Shown: piece by piece, positions 52,833 to 61,183 of the stretch
Layout: every line of letters starts with the position of its first letter
Numbering within the stretch: the first letter of the stretch is position 1
Origin: Herbiconiux ginsengi
GTDB taxonomy: Bacteria; Actinomycetota; Actinomycetes; Actinomycetales; Microbacteriaceae
Direction: 5' to 3'
Length of the DNA stretch: 64,000 nt
Assembly: GCF_900107435.1 (NCBI RefSeq)
Contig: NZ_FNPZ01000001.1
Coordinates: 716,960 to 780,959, forward strand
Translations under genes and position numbers: made by a program
Notes under the pieces: generated by a model
The model's input: only the letters and a program-made list of their open reading frames with translations
The model's database searches: none
Told to the model about the DNA's origin: nothing

Positions 52833-53471
52833 ATGACCATCACGCCCGTTTCGATGACCCCCACCCCCACCGTGCGCGAGCAGGTCGACCGCCTGATCGA
52901 GGCCGGTCTCCCCGCCGCAGCCGGCGTCAGCGCCGAAGAACTCCGCAGCCTCGCCTCGGGTCTGCGCGCCGGACCCGACTCGATCCTCGCAGTGCACCCA
53001 CGGCTCGCCGCGGCGAGCGCGCTGGCGCCCCTGCTCAGCCGCAACGGCAAGCGCGGATTCGTGGTCGGCGACCTGACCGATCTCGACGAGTTCACCGCCA
53101 TCGATGGCGTCGAGCTGCCCGATCGCCCGCTCTACCTCGTCCACGCCATCGACCGCGGCGACGACATGTCGAACTGGAGCCCCGCCGAGGCCCTGCCCGA
53201 GATCACGGCGCGCGGTCGGCGACCGCTCACCGTGCACGAGGGCATCAGCTGGTTGCTGCAGCAGCCGGAGCAGCTGCAGCCCGGCAAGTGCTTCATGACC
53301 ATCGGATCGCGCCTCATCCGGGACGGCGCACTGGATGCCCGCACTCCCGCCATCTGGATCAGCGGCGGAACCGGCCGCGACGGCCGTGCCCGCCGCGGCG
53401 CCCCGAAGCTCGGCTGGTGCTGGGCCGGCAACCGTCACACCTGGCTCGGCTTCGCCTCCACCCCACGGTGA
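52833..53471 (+). CDS. DUF5701 family protein
   Basis: 212 aa, soluble. The first 60 residues are helical. The conserved C-terminal part reads GKCFMTIGSRL, TPAIWISGGTGRDGRA, and GWCWAGNRHTWLGFAS, which I recognise as DUF5701, common in actinobacteria and uncharacterised. A GAGGTG ribosome site precedes the ATG. The upstream spacer contains alternative hairpins; a strong terminator follows. Confidence 0.8.
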   Translation: MTITPVSMTPTPTVREQVDRLIEAGLPAAAGVSAEELRSLASGLRAGPDSILAVHPRLAAASALAPLLSRNGKRGFVVGDLTDLDEFTAIDGVELPDRPLYLVHAIDRGDDMSNWSPAEALPEITARGRRPLTVHEGISWLLQQPEQLQPGKCFMTIGSRLIRDGALDARTPAIWISGGTGRDGRARRGAPKLGWCWAGNRHTWLGFASTPR

Positions 53472-53489
53472 ACGACCTGCACCGAAACG

Positions 53490-53524
53490 ACGAAGACCCC
53501 GAGTCATCGACTCGGGGTCTTCGT
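53490..53524. terminator. Bidirectional terminator
   Basis: ACGAAGACCCCGAGTC (53490-53505) and GACTCGGGGTCTTCGT (53509-53524) form a perfect 16-bp stem with a 3-base loop. It ends the DUF5701 transcript and, read on the other strand, the tRNA-Arg transcript. Confidence 0.9.
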
Positions 53525-53528
53525 TCTG

Positions 53529-53602
<74 letters not shown>

Positions 53603-53822
53603 AGTGTGCGAACGACTTCTCCGCACGAACATCAGAGCCTAGCATGCCGGGAATGGGCGTCAAAGTCGGCCCCTGGCTCTGCGCCCGACAGGCGCGTACC
53701 CTGGGATCACGACGAAGCGGGGACACCGACCCGCGATTCACGACGCCCGAACGTGCCTGCCGCGACTTGCCTCTCGGCGCTCCTGTCCGAGTCATCCACT
53801 CAATGACGAGGAGACGATTGCG

Positions 53823-54212
53823 ATGCTGAAAGAACAACACACCGTCCTGCCCGCGAGCGACCTGCAACGGGCACGGGGCTACTACCACGACAAGCTCGAA
53901 CTCGACCCGAACGAGGAGCACGAGGGTGTGCTCATCTACCGGCAGAACGAGGGTTCCGGCTTCGAGCTCTACGAGACCGAGAACGCCGGCACCGCCCAGA
54001 ACACCCAGATGGGCTGGATGACCGACGACCTGCGATCCGAGATGCAGCGGATGCGCGACCACGGCGTGGTCTTCGAGGAATACGACTTCCCCGAGATGAA
54101 GACCGTCGACGGGATCGTGACGATGCCCGACGGATCGATGGCCGCGTGGTTCCGCGACAGCGAGGGGAACTTCCTCTGCGTGTCGCAGCGGGCCCCTGGG
54201 ATGGGGGGCTGA
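53823..54212 (+). CDS. VOC family protein
   Basis: 129 aa. The single VOC unit starts EQHTVLPASDLQRARGYYHDKLEL and ends WFRDSEGNFLCVSQR. Acidic in the middle (EHEGVLIYRQNEGSGFELYETENAG). Residues that could bind metal include His7, Glu near 51 and Glu near 117, so a glyoxalase- or dioxygenase-like role is possible. It stands alone between the tRNA and the SNF2 gene, with 220 bases of otherwise featureless sequence upstream. Confidence 0.8.
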   Translation: MLKEQHTVLPASDLQRARGYYHDKLELDPNEEHEGVLIYRQNEGSGFELYETENAGTAQNTQMGWMTDDLRSEMQRMRDHGVVFEEYDFPEMKTVDGIVTMPDGSMAAWFRDSEGNFLCVSQRAPGMGG

Positions 54213-54261
54213 ATCGGGCAGCCGGAACCGCAGTGACGGGGGCTGGTGAGACGATGGACGC

Positions 54262-57200
54262 ATGCCCGACGCCTCGCCCGCCTCCCGCGGCAGCAGCTGG
54301 CAGTCCGTCGTCGGCGCGCTGACGTCCGCCGATCCTCGCGAGAACGAGCCCACCACCCCGATGGGCCTCCAGTTCGAGGTGCGTGAGCTCTCCCCTCGCA
54401 CCCACGACCGCTGGCGCGGCCCCACCGCCAAGACCGCGACCGATGCCGAGGCCGACCCCACGACCCGCCCGCCCCGGCGGCTCGGGGTGCGGCCGGTCAT
54501 CCGGGCGGCATCCGGCTCCTACGTCAAGGCGAACGTCACCTGGGGTTCGTTCGCCCACCAGCTCAACCGCCTCAACCTCGATCCCGAGCACCACCGCTGG
54601 TTCGCCCAGTTCGCCGCCCTGCACCGCGCCACCCGCGAGGGCCTCACCCCGCCCGAGACCGACTGGCTGAACCTCGACGATTTCGCCAGCCCCCTGCTCT
54701 GGCAGTTGCTGGCCGAGGGCGAGCGCCGCGGAATCGAGTTGCTCACCTCGGCGAAGGGCGGCTCCGTGCGAGTGCTGGGCCGCGCATCCGTGGGCCTGGA
54801 TGCGCGACTGCGGCCGGGCGGGGCGCTCCAGCTCACGCCGACGGTCGCGTTCGGCACAGGCGCGGGCGAAGGCGCAGGACCGGCGGCCGACGCCCCTGCC
54901 CCCACCGACTGGCCCGCCACCGACACCGGCCCGATCGGCGACCACGGCGTCTACGGCTACGCGCGCCTGGGCGAGCGCCCCGAGATCGTGCTCGCGCCGA
55001 CGGCCGCGCCGCTCACACCTGGCGAGCAAGGCCTGCTCGGCCAGCCGACCCTGCGCATCCCCTCGGCCGAGACGGCGCAATTCTTCGACGAGTACTACCC
55101 GAGCCTGCAGCAGGGCGTCACCATCACGAGCCCCGACGGCTCGCTCGAGCTACCCGAGGTGCCGCCGCCCGTGCTGGTGCTCACGGCGCGCTTCCGGTCG
55201 GGCGACGTGCTGCAGCTCGACTGGGACTGGGTGGGCCAGCGCGACCCGGCAGCCGAGAAGCGCATCCTCGCGACGACGGCGGTCGAGCTGGATGCCGTAC
55301 TCGTGCGCTTCCCGCCGCGCATCGACCCGCTCTCCCCCTCCCTCACGCTGCGCGGTGTGGAGGCCGCCGCCTTCGCCGAGCGCGCCCTGCCGATGCTCGA
55401 CGCGCTCGACGGCGTGCGGGTCGACGTGATCGGCCCGAGGCCGTCCTACCGCGAGCTCGACGGGCATCCCGATGTCACGATCACCATGGTCGAGTCGCTG
55501 AAACGCGACTGGTTCGACCTCGGCATCGTGGTGAACATGAACGGCTACCGCATCCCTTTCGGCCCGCTGTTCAAGGCACTCGCGAAGGGCCAGAAGAAGC
55601 TGCTCATGGTCAACAAGACCTACCTGCGCCTCGACCACCCCGCTTTCGACCGCCTGCGCGAACTGCTCGAGGAGGCCGGCACCCTCGACGAGTGGGAGAC
55701 CGGCGTCCGCCTCAGCAAGCACCAGGTGAGCCTCTGGAGCGACTTCGACGATCTCGCCGACGAATCGATCGAGGCCGAGAGCTGGCGGGCGGCGGTGGCC
55801 GGCCTGCGCGACGTCGAGTCCGTCGAGCCCACGCCCCTGCCGGCCGGCGTGAACGGCGTGCTCCGCCCCTACCAGAAGGCCGGATTCGACTGGCTCGCCT
55901 TCCTCTGGCGCCACCGGCTCGGCGGCGTGCTGGCCGACGACATGGGCCTCGGCAAGACCCTGCAAACCCTCGCCCTGATCGCCCACGCCCGCGAGTCCGC
56001 AGCGACGGCCGAACCGGATGTCGCATCCCGCCCCTTCTTGGTGGTGGCCCCCACGTCGGTCGTGTCGAACTGGGCCGACGAATCGGCCCGCTTCACCCCC
56101 GGCCTGACGGTGCGCCCCGTCACCGCGACCCAGGCGAAGAGCCCCACGTCGCTGAGCGAGGTCGCCCGCGGAGCCGACGTCGTCGTGACGAGCTACACCC
56201 TCTTCCGCCTCGACTTCGAGGCCTACCAATCCCTCGGCTGGGCGGGACTCGTGCTCGACGAGGCGCAGTTCGTGAAGAACCACGCCTCGAAGCTGCACGC
56301 CCGCGCCCGGGAGCTCGACGTCGACTTCACGCTCGCCATCACCGGCACCCCGCTCGAGAACAACCTGATGGAGCTCTGGTCGCTCTTCGATCTCGTGGCT
56401 CCGGGCCTCTTCCCGAGCCACGTGCGCTTCGCCGAGCACTACCAGCGGCCGATCGAGCGCGGGATCGACCCGCGCCTGCTCACGCGGCTGCGGCGGCGCA
56501 TCCGACCGTTCCTGCTGCGGCGCACGAAGGAGGCGGTGGCGCCCGAACTGCCCGAGAAGCAGGAGCAGGTGCTGCACGTCGAGCTCGCGCCCGCCCACCG
56601 GCACCTCTACGACACGGTGCTGCAACGCGAGCGGCAGAAGCTGTTCGGCCTGATCGAGGATCTCGATCGCAATCGCTTCATCGTGTTCCGGTCGCTGACC
56701 CTGCTGCGGATGCTCAGTCTCGACGCCACGCTGATCGATGAGGCGCACGCCTCCGTGCCGTCGTCGAAGCTCGAGGTGCTGGTCGAGAACCTCGGCGAGG
56801 TGGTGGCCGAGGGGCATCGCTCGCTCGTGTTCAGCCAATTCACGTCGTATCTGACGAAGGTCGCGGTACGGCTGGATGCGGAGGGCATCGCCTACGAATA
56901 CCTCGACGGCTCCACCCGCCGGCGCGCCGAGGTGATCAGCCGGTTCCGGGAGGGAGACGCGCCGGTGTTCCTCATTAGCCTGAAAGCCGGCGGCTTCGGC
57001 CTCACCCTCACCGAGGCCGACTACGTCTATCTGCTCGATCCGTGGTGGAACCCGGCGAGCGAGACGCAGGCGATCGACCGCACGCACCGCATCGGGCAGA
57101 CGCATCCGGTGAACGTCTACCGGCTGGTGGCCTCCGGCACGATCGAGGAGAAGGTGATGGCGTTGAAGGAGCACAAGGCGAAACTCTTCGACGCCGTGCT

Positions 57201-57264
57201 CGACGACGACGCGCTGTTCTCCCAAGCGCTCACGGCCGACGACATCCGCGGCCTCCTGGCCTAG
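54262..57264 (+). CDS. SNF2/HepA-type DEAD/DEAH box ATPase
   Basis: 1000 aa. The C-terminal 470 residues form a complete Swi2/Snf2 motor: motif I LADDMGLGKTLQ (near 556), DEAQ box VLDEAQFVKN (near 666), motif III ITGTPLENNLMELWSLFDL, and in the helicase C domain LISLKAGGFGLTLTEAD and HRIGQTHPVNVYRLV (near 941). The N-terminal half is a bacterial SNF2-associated region with no recognisable motif. Related actinobacterial proteins usually begin with a SWIM zinc finger; none is encoded here, and the gene begins only 50 bases after the previous one. These proteins remodel or dislodge proteins such as RNA polymerase from DNA. Confidence 0.92.
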   Translation: MPDASPASRGSSWQSVVGALTSADPRENEPTTPMGLQFEVRELSPRTHDRWRGPTAKTATDAEADPTTRPPRRLGVRPVIRAASGSYVKANVTWGSFAHQLNRLNLDPEHHRWFAQFAALHRATREGLTPPETDWLNLDDFASPLLWQLLAEGERRGIELLTSAKGGSVRVLGRASVGLDARLRPGGALQLTPTVAFGTGAGEGAGPAADAPAPTDWPATDTGPIGDHGVYGYARLGERPEIVLAPTAAPLTPGEQGLLGQPTLRIPSAETAQFFDEYYPSLQQGVTITSPDGSLELPEVPPPVLVLTARFRSGDVLQLDWDWVGQRDPAAEKRILATTAVELDAVLVRFPPRIDPLSPSLTLRGVEAAAFAERALPMLDALDGVRVDVIGPRPSYRELDGHPDVTITMVESLKRDWFDLGIVVNMNGYRIPFGPLFKALAKGQKKLLMVNKTYLRLDHPAFDRLRELLEEAGTLDEWETGVRLSKHQVSLWSDFDDLADESIEAESWRAAVAGLRDVESVEPTPLPAGVNGVLRPYQKAGFDWLAFLWRHRLGGVLADDMGLGKTLQTLALIAHARESAATAEPDVASRPFLVVAPTSVVSNWADESARFTPGLTVRPVTATQAKSPTSLSEVARGADVVVTSYTLFRLDFEAYQSLGWAGLVLDEAQFVKNHASKLHARARELDVDFTLAITGTPLENNLMELWSLFDLVAPGLFPSHVRFAEHYQRPIERGIDPRLLTRLRRRIRPFLLRRTKEAVAPELPEKQEQVLHVELAPAHRHLYDTVLQRERQKLFGLIEDLDRNRFIVFRSLTLLRMLSLDATLIDEAHASVPSSKLEVLVENLGEVVAEGHRSLVFSQFTSYLTKVAVRLDAEGIAYEYLDGSTRRRAEVISRFREGDAPVFLISLKAGGFGLTLTEADYVYLLDPWWNPASETQAIDRTHRIGQTHPVNVYRLVASGTIEEKVMALKEHKAKLFDAVLDDDALFSQALTADDIRGLLA

Positions 57265-57265
57265 T

Positions 57266-57772
57266 TCAGGCGGTGAGCGTCCAGAGGTGATCGACCCCGC
57301 CGACCACCGCGACCACCGCGACGTTCTGCGTCAGGTCGGATTTCGCGAAGAGCTGCGTGACGCATCCGTAGACGCCGAATCGCTCGTGGAGCCACTGCGA
57401 GAGCGGGCGGGAACGGATGCCCTGCCAGACGAAGAAGACACCCTGCTTCTTGTCGCGGCCCTTGTAGGTGGCCTTCTCGTCGTCGCGGATCATCGCGATG
57501 GGCAACTCCGACTGGATCGCCTCCACCACCGCGCCGAGGTCGGGAGTGACCTCCGCCGGGTTCCAGAACACCCGCACGACGAACCCTGTGCCGGTTCCAC
57601 CCGGTGCCTGCACCCCTTGGTAGGCGCCGACGAACCGCTCCTCGGCTCGGCTCCACAGCGCGTAGGCGGCCTGCGCCTGCTTCTTGGCGCCGAACACCTG
57701 GGGCTCGTCGCAGAGTGCGAGCAGCTGCTCGGGTGAGGTGAGCTGCGCGCTCAGTGCCGTGTAGTCCTGCAT
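57266..57772 (-). CDS. Conserved hypothetical protein
   Basis: 168 aa, soluble. ATG 57772 with an AAAGGAT ribosome site. A helical N-terminal half (MQDYTALSAQLTSPEQLLAL) and a mixed C-terminal half (KKQGVFFVWQGIRSRPLSQWLHERFGVYG). No family recognised. Stops one base from the convergent SNF2 gene, so no room is left for a terminator. It follows the NTF2-like gene in the same direction and may be co-transcribed. Confidence 0.7.
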   Translation of the reverse strand: MQDYTALSAQLTSPEQLLALCDEPQVFGAKKQAQAAYALWSRAEERFVGAYQGVQAPGGTGTGFVVRVFWNPAEVTPDLGAVVEAIQSELPIAMIRDDEKATYKGRDKKQGVFFVWQGIRSRPLSQWLHERFGVYGCVTQLFAKSDLTQNVAVVAVVGGVDHLWTLTA

Positions 57773-57804
57773 GTGATGATCCTTTCGTGTTCGATGGAGG
57801 CGGG

Positions 57805-58182
57805 TCAGACCGTGCCGAAGGGGTTGTCGATGAGGTAGCGCCAGCCGGTCGCCTCGTCGAACACGGCCACGTCGGCGGTGCTGCCGCCGAGCGACACCGG
57901 CGAGCCGTCGGGGCCGGTTCCGCTGAGCGACCAGTCGGCCACCACGAGTCCGGTACCGCCGGCGGCGAAGGCGCGGCGAACGGTCATGCCGATGGGCAGG
58001 CGCAGGGCGAGAAACCCCTCGAGCGCCGCGCGCACATCCGCCTCGCCGTGCACCGGCTGTCCGGGTGCCGGCACGAAGATCGCCCCGGGTGCATTGAGGG
58101 CCAGCAGGCCGTCGACGTCTCCGGCGTTGAATCGCTCGGCGAACGCGAGGGGGAGCTGGTCGAGCTGGGTCACGAGAGTCAT
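57805..58182 (-). CDS. NTF2-like (SnoaL/DUF4440) family protein
   Basis: 125 aa. The cone-shaped fold is suggested by FAERFNAGDVDGLLALNAPGAIFVPAPG, VHGEADVRAALEGFLAL and ending DEATGWRYLIDNPFG. Such proteins are often isomerases, hydrolases or steroid-binding subunits; here nothing points to a reaction. ATG 58182. The gene precedes the hypothetical gene by 32 bases. Confidence 0.82.
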   Translation of the reverse strand: MTLVTQLDQLPLAFAERFNAGDVDGLLALNAPGAIFVPAPGQPVHGEADVRAALEGFLALRLPIGMTVRRAFAAGGTGLVVADWSLSGTGPDGSPVSLGGSTADVAVFDEATGWRYLIDNPFGTV

Positions 58183-58311
58183 GGAACGTCCTTCATTCGT
58201 CAGGCGGGCCGGCCGGGCCCACCGTGAGCCCGGTCGCGATCGGTCGCGCCTAAGGAGAAGGACGCACATCGAGCAAAGATGTGACAAACCACGCCGATCG
58301 GATGTCGGGAA

Positions 58312-58839
58312 CTACGCCGTGCGGGCCAATGACAGATGCGCGATGGCCCTGCGGGCACGGGCGACGCGCTGCCGTACGGTCACCGGCGAGATGTGCAGAA
58401 TGGCCGCGACCTCGGCCGCCGATCGTCCCTCGATCACGGTGAGCAGGAACGGCACGCGCAGACCGTCGGGCAGGGCGTTGATGTGCACCAGCGCCTCGTC
58501 GAGAGCGGCCCGGATCTCCACGTCGGCCACCACGTCGTTCGGATCGGCGATCACGTCGTCCAGCGCGACGAGCACGGGCCGGCGCCCGCGCTGGGCGTCG
58601 ATGACCGTGTTGCGGGCGATCGTGTCGAGCCAGGCGCAGAGCGGGCCGGCGTCGGCCGACCGCAGCGTGTCGACGGATCTCCACGCCCGCAGTGCCGCGG
58701 TCTGCGCGATGTCGTCGGCGTCATCCGGCCGCACGCCGAGCGAGATGGCGCGGCGCCGCAGCCGCTGCGGATCGCTGCCGATCATCGCCTCCAGAGATGC
58801 ATGCCGTGTCGAACGCTCCATCCGCATCGGAATTGCCAC
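58312..58839 (-). CDS. RNA polymerase sigma factor, ECF-like
   Basis: 175 aa from GTG 58839, which has an AAGG ribosome site; ATG 58827 or 58821 are alternatives. Region 2 reads RPDDADDIAQTAALRAWRSVDTLR, with the following helix LCAWLDTIARNTVIDAQR. Region 4 is DGLRVPFLLTVIEGRSAAEVAAILHISPVTVRQRVARARR, the HTH that contacts the -35 box. No anti-sigma gene is adjacent. The downstream NTF2-like gene and upstream flavin genes are candidates for its regulon, but no matching promoter was found. Confidence 0.88.
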   Translation of the reverse strand: MAIPMRMERSTRHASLEAMIGSDPQRLRRRAISLGVRPDDADDIAQTAALRAWRSVDTLRSADAGPLCAWLDTIARNTVIDAQRGRRPVLVALDDVIADPNDVVADVEIRAALDEALVHINALPDGLRVPFLLTVIEGRSAAEVAAILHISPVTVRQRVARARRAIAHLSLARTA

Positions 58840-58974
58840 CGCCCCGCCTTGTCACCCGTGATCGAACGCCCCGATGGGCGCCGGATCATCCAATCACATC
58901 GACGAAGGCGAGCCGCTCCGAGCCGGGGCCGAGCTGAACCTGGCCGTTGTCGGCGGCGAGCCGCAGCCCGGGCC

Positions 58975-59508
58975 TCAGCGCTCGATGCCGCCGTCGCGCA
59001 GGTGCCGGTACTGGCCCTTGAAGTAGAGCAGCGGCTCATGCTTGTGCCACTCCGTCGGGCTCATCTCGTTGACCCGACCGATCACGATGGAGTGGTCGCC
59101 CGCCTCGTGCTCGGCCCAGATGTCGCAGTCGAGCCACATCAGGGTGTCGGCGATCACCGGGTTGCGGTTCGCGGTGGCCGTCCACTCGATGCCCGCCCAC
59201 TTGTCGGTGCCCTTGCGCGCGAACTGGTTCGACACCGTGTGCTGGTGATGCGAGAGCACGTTCACCGAGAACTTGCCGGTCTCCCGGATGCGCGGATAGG
59301 TCGTGGAGTTCGTCATCACGCTGAACGACACCAGCGGCGGCTCGGTCGACACCGAGTAGAACGACTGGCAGGTGAAACCGACCGGTTCCGGCCCGTTCGG
59401 GCCCTCCTCGAGTCCGCCGATGATCGTGATGCCGGAGGCGTAGTGCCCGAGTGCGTCGCGGAAGGCGCGCGGGTCGATGGCGGCGCCGGTCGTCTGGGTG
59501 ATCGTCAT
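58975..59508 (-). CDS. Flavin reductase family protein (HpaC-like)
   Basis: 177 aa. The split barrel shows HYASGITIIGG, FTCQSFYSVSTEPPLVSFSV (FMN contact) and FSVNVLSHHQH, with the C-terminal GRVNEMSP and PLLYFKGQYRHL. HpaC-like enzymes reduce FMN or FAD for a partner monooxygenase, or act directly. ATG 59508 overlaps the stop of the FMN reductase gene (ATGA). No monooxygenase is encoded nearby. Confidence 0.92.
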   Translation of the reverse strand: MTITQTTGAAIDPRAFRDALGHYASGITIIGGLEEGPNGPEPVGFTCQSFYSVSTEPPLVSFSVMTNSTTYPRIRETGKFSVNVLSHHQHTVSNQFARKGTDKWAGIEWTATANRNPVIADTLMWLDCDIWAEHEAGDHSIVIGRVNEMSPTEWHKHEPLLYFKGQYRHLRDGGIER

Positions 59509-60038
59509 GCCGACACCCCCTGAGTCACTGCCGCGACACTCGCGAGCCGGGCCAGGTTCGCCGCGTACTCCTCGGCCGCGGCGCCCACGATCTCGTCGAG
59601 GTGGTCCATCTGCCCGGCCACGAAGTAGAAGCCACGACCCGGCACGATCGCGCCGAGCTCCACGAGCAGCGGCGCGAGGTTCACGGTCGGACCCATCGAA
59701 TGGGTGAGGTCGGCGCCGGTGAGCACCGGGATGGCGGTCACGCCCGCCAGCCCGTTGGCCGGATACCGGTCGAGGAAGGCTTTGAGCAGGCCCGTGTAGG
59801 TGGCCTTGTAGGTGGGTGAGGCGAACACGGCGAGATCGCTCGACGCGACGCGGGCGTTCAGCGCCGCCATCTGCTCCGACGGCCACGCGAAGATCTCGGC
59901 GGTGTGATCGGCGAGGTCGATCACGTCGAGGTCGTAGGAGCCGGGCTCCAGCAGCTTCGCGACGAGCGTCTCCGCCACCGTGCGGGTGCGGGACTGGGGT
60001 TTCGGATTTCCGACAACGACGGTGACGGTGATTGTCAT
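59505..60038 (-). CDS. NADPH-dependent FMN reductase (SsuE/MsuE-like)
   Basis: 177 aa from ATG 60038. Flavodoxin-like: VVGNPKPQSRTRTVAE at the phosphate site, and VFASPTYKATYTGLLKAFLDRYP (quoted motif SPTYKATYTGLLKAFLD), the SsuE/MsuE signature. In sulfonate and sulfone metabolism such enzymes supply FMNH2 to monooxygenases. Here it is paired with a flavin reductase but no monooxygenase. The frame remains open 32 codons upstream but without homology. Confidence 0.9.
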   Translation of the reverse strand: MTITVTVVVGNPKPQSRTRTVAETLVAKLLEPGSYDLDVIDLADHTAEIFAWPSEQMAALNARVASSDLAVFASPTYKATYTGLLKAFLDRYPANGLAGVTAIPVLTGADLTHSMGPTVNLAPLLVELGAIVPGRGFYFVAGQMDHLDEIVGAAAEEYAANLARLASVAAVTQGVSA

Positions 60039-60310
60039 GTGTTCCCACTTCTGACCGATTGACAGGAGATGAGGATGCGGCAACGCAGCATCGCTCACAC
60101 ACCACCGAGATCTTGTGGCCCGGTGGGCCCGCAACGGCTCACGTTGCTCTTCCAGTATCGCCCGGCTCGGTTTCAGCCGTATTTCGTGGGTAACTTTCCG
60201 TCACAACCGGGCGGCAGCGGATGCAGCGCCGGCCAGGCCCCCGGCGCTTCTTAACCAGGCGGTAACACAGGTGGACAGCGCGATGCCGGCTGCCTCGCTA
60301 CGGTTTCAGA

Positions 60311-61183
60311 ATGTCGCGCAATCCGTTCGTGGTTCTCGGGGCGGTTCTGGCCGGGCTGCTCATCGCAGCCGGTGCCCTGTTCTTCGTCGTGGGCCTCGAC
60401 GGCCCCGACAGCGACTTCCGCACGATCGACGATGCGCACCGCTTCCTCGTGGAGGAGGGCACGCTCGGCAGCACCGCCGAGGGCGTCTCGCCCGACGAGG
60501 ACATCGTTCGCGCTTGGACCGTGTTCACCGCAGTGGCCGGCGTCGACACCGAGCACATTGCCGTCTTCGAGGTCTACCACGACCCTGACGACTCGTCGTC
60601 GGCATCGGTCTCTCGAGACGACGCCGACGACGCCTTCTGGGATCTCACCGTCAACACCGCTTGGAATGACGACGCGAACGAGCTGCTGCACACGATGATC
60701 CATGAGTACGGGCACATGCTGAGCCTCTCCGACGGCCAGGTCTCACCCGTCGCCGGAGCGTGTGCCACTCTTCGCGTGGTCGGGGGCTGCGCGCGCGCCG
60801 ACTCGGTGATCGCCGGTTTCGAATCGGCATTCTGGAAGCGATACGGCGCGGAGGCGCCCCGTGCCGAGGCTATGGGGACGGAGGACGCCGCGGTAGCCGA
60901 CTTCTTCGACTCGCATGGCGGATTCGACACCTTCGTGACCGAGTACGCCGCCACGGGCGTCGTCGAGGACCTCGCAGAGAGCTGGGCCGACTATGTGCTC
61001 TCCGACACGCCCGGCTTCTCCTACCGCGACGCGACCGGCACGGCCGAGTGGTCGCAGAAGGTCCGCTTCTTCGACGGTTTCCCGCCGTTCGCGGAGCAAC
61101 GCGATCGCATCCGTGAGGCGATCGGCGTCGCGGACGGGCCCGGTCAGGCGGGCAGCTCCACCAGCTCCACCAGCGGCGTGTAG
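60311..61183 (+). CDS. Membrane-anchored HEXXH metallopeptidase-like protein, unknown family
   Basis: 290 aa. An N-terminal membrane helix (about 6-28, FVVLGAVLAGLLIAAGALFF) places the rest outside. The zinc motif is IHEYGHMLSL (near residue 137), preceded by VNTAWNDDANELLHTM. A conserved third ligand may be the Glu of EDLAESWADYVL (near 225), a glutamate-acid pattern like gluzincins. Two Cys (GACATL, GGCARAD) may form a disulfide. Ser/Thr-rich C-terminus. I do not recognise a MEROPS family. The end overlaps the convergent ald gene by 40 bases. Confidence 0.75.
   Translation: MSRNPFVVLGAVLAGLLIAAGALFFVVGLDGPDSDFRTIDDAHRFLVEEGTLGSTAEGVSPDEDIVRAWTVFTAVAGVDTEHIAVFEVYHDPDDSSSASVSRDDADDAFWDLTVNTAWNDDANELLHTMIHEYGHMLSLSDGQVSPVAGACATLRVVGGCARADSVIAGFESAFWKRYGAEAPRAEAMGTEDAAVADFFDSHGGFDTFVTEYAATGVVEDLAESWADYVLSDTPGFSYRDATGTAEWSQKVRFFDGFPPFAEQRDRIREAIGVADGPGQAGSSTSSTSGV

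Noticed and set aside
58886-58972. Minus-strand peptide RPGLRLAADNGQVQLGPG and following, ending at a TGA near 58886
   Set aside because: It looks coding-like and could be a gene remnant, but it is under 35 codons and has no start, so chance cannot be excluded.
60039-60134. 32-codon N-terminal extension of the FMN reductase, and a Cys-rich frame near 60105 that recalls cysteine leader peptides
   Set aside because: No homology to the extension, and the Cys-rich frame has no nearby stop as a leader peptide should.
60069-60254. A 61-codon plus-strand frame with an AGGAGA site upstream
   Set aside because: Pro/Ser/Gly-rich composition without recognisable features; the region more likely holds the promoter of the divergent genes.
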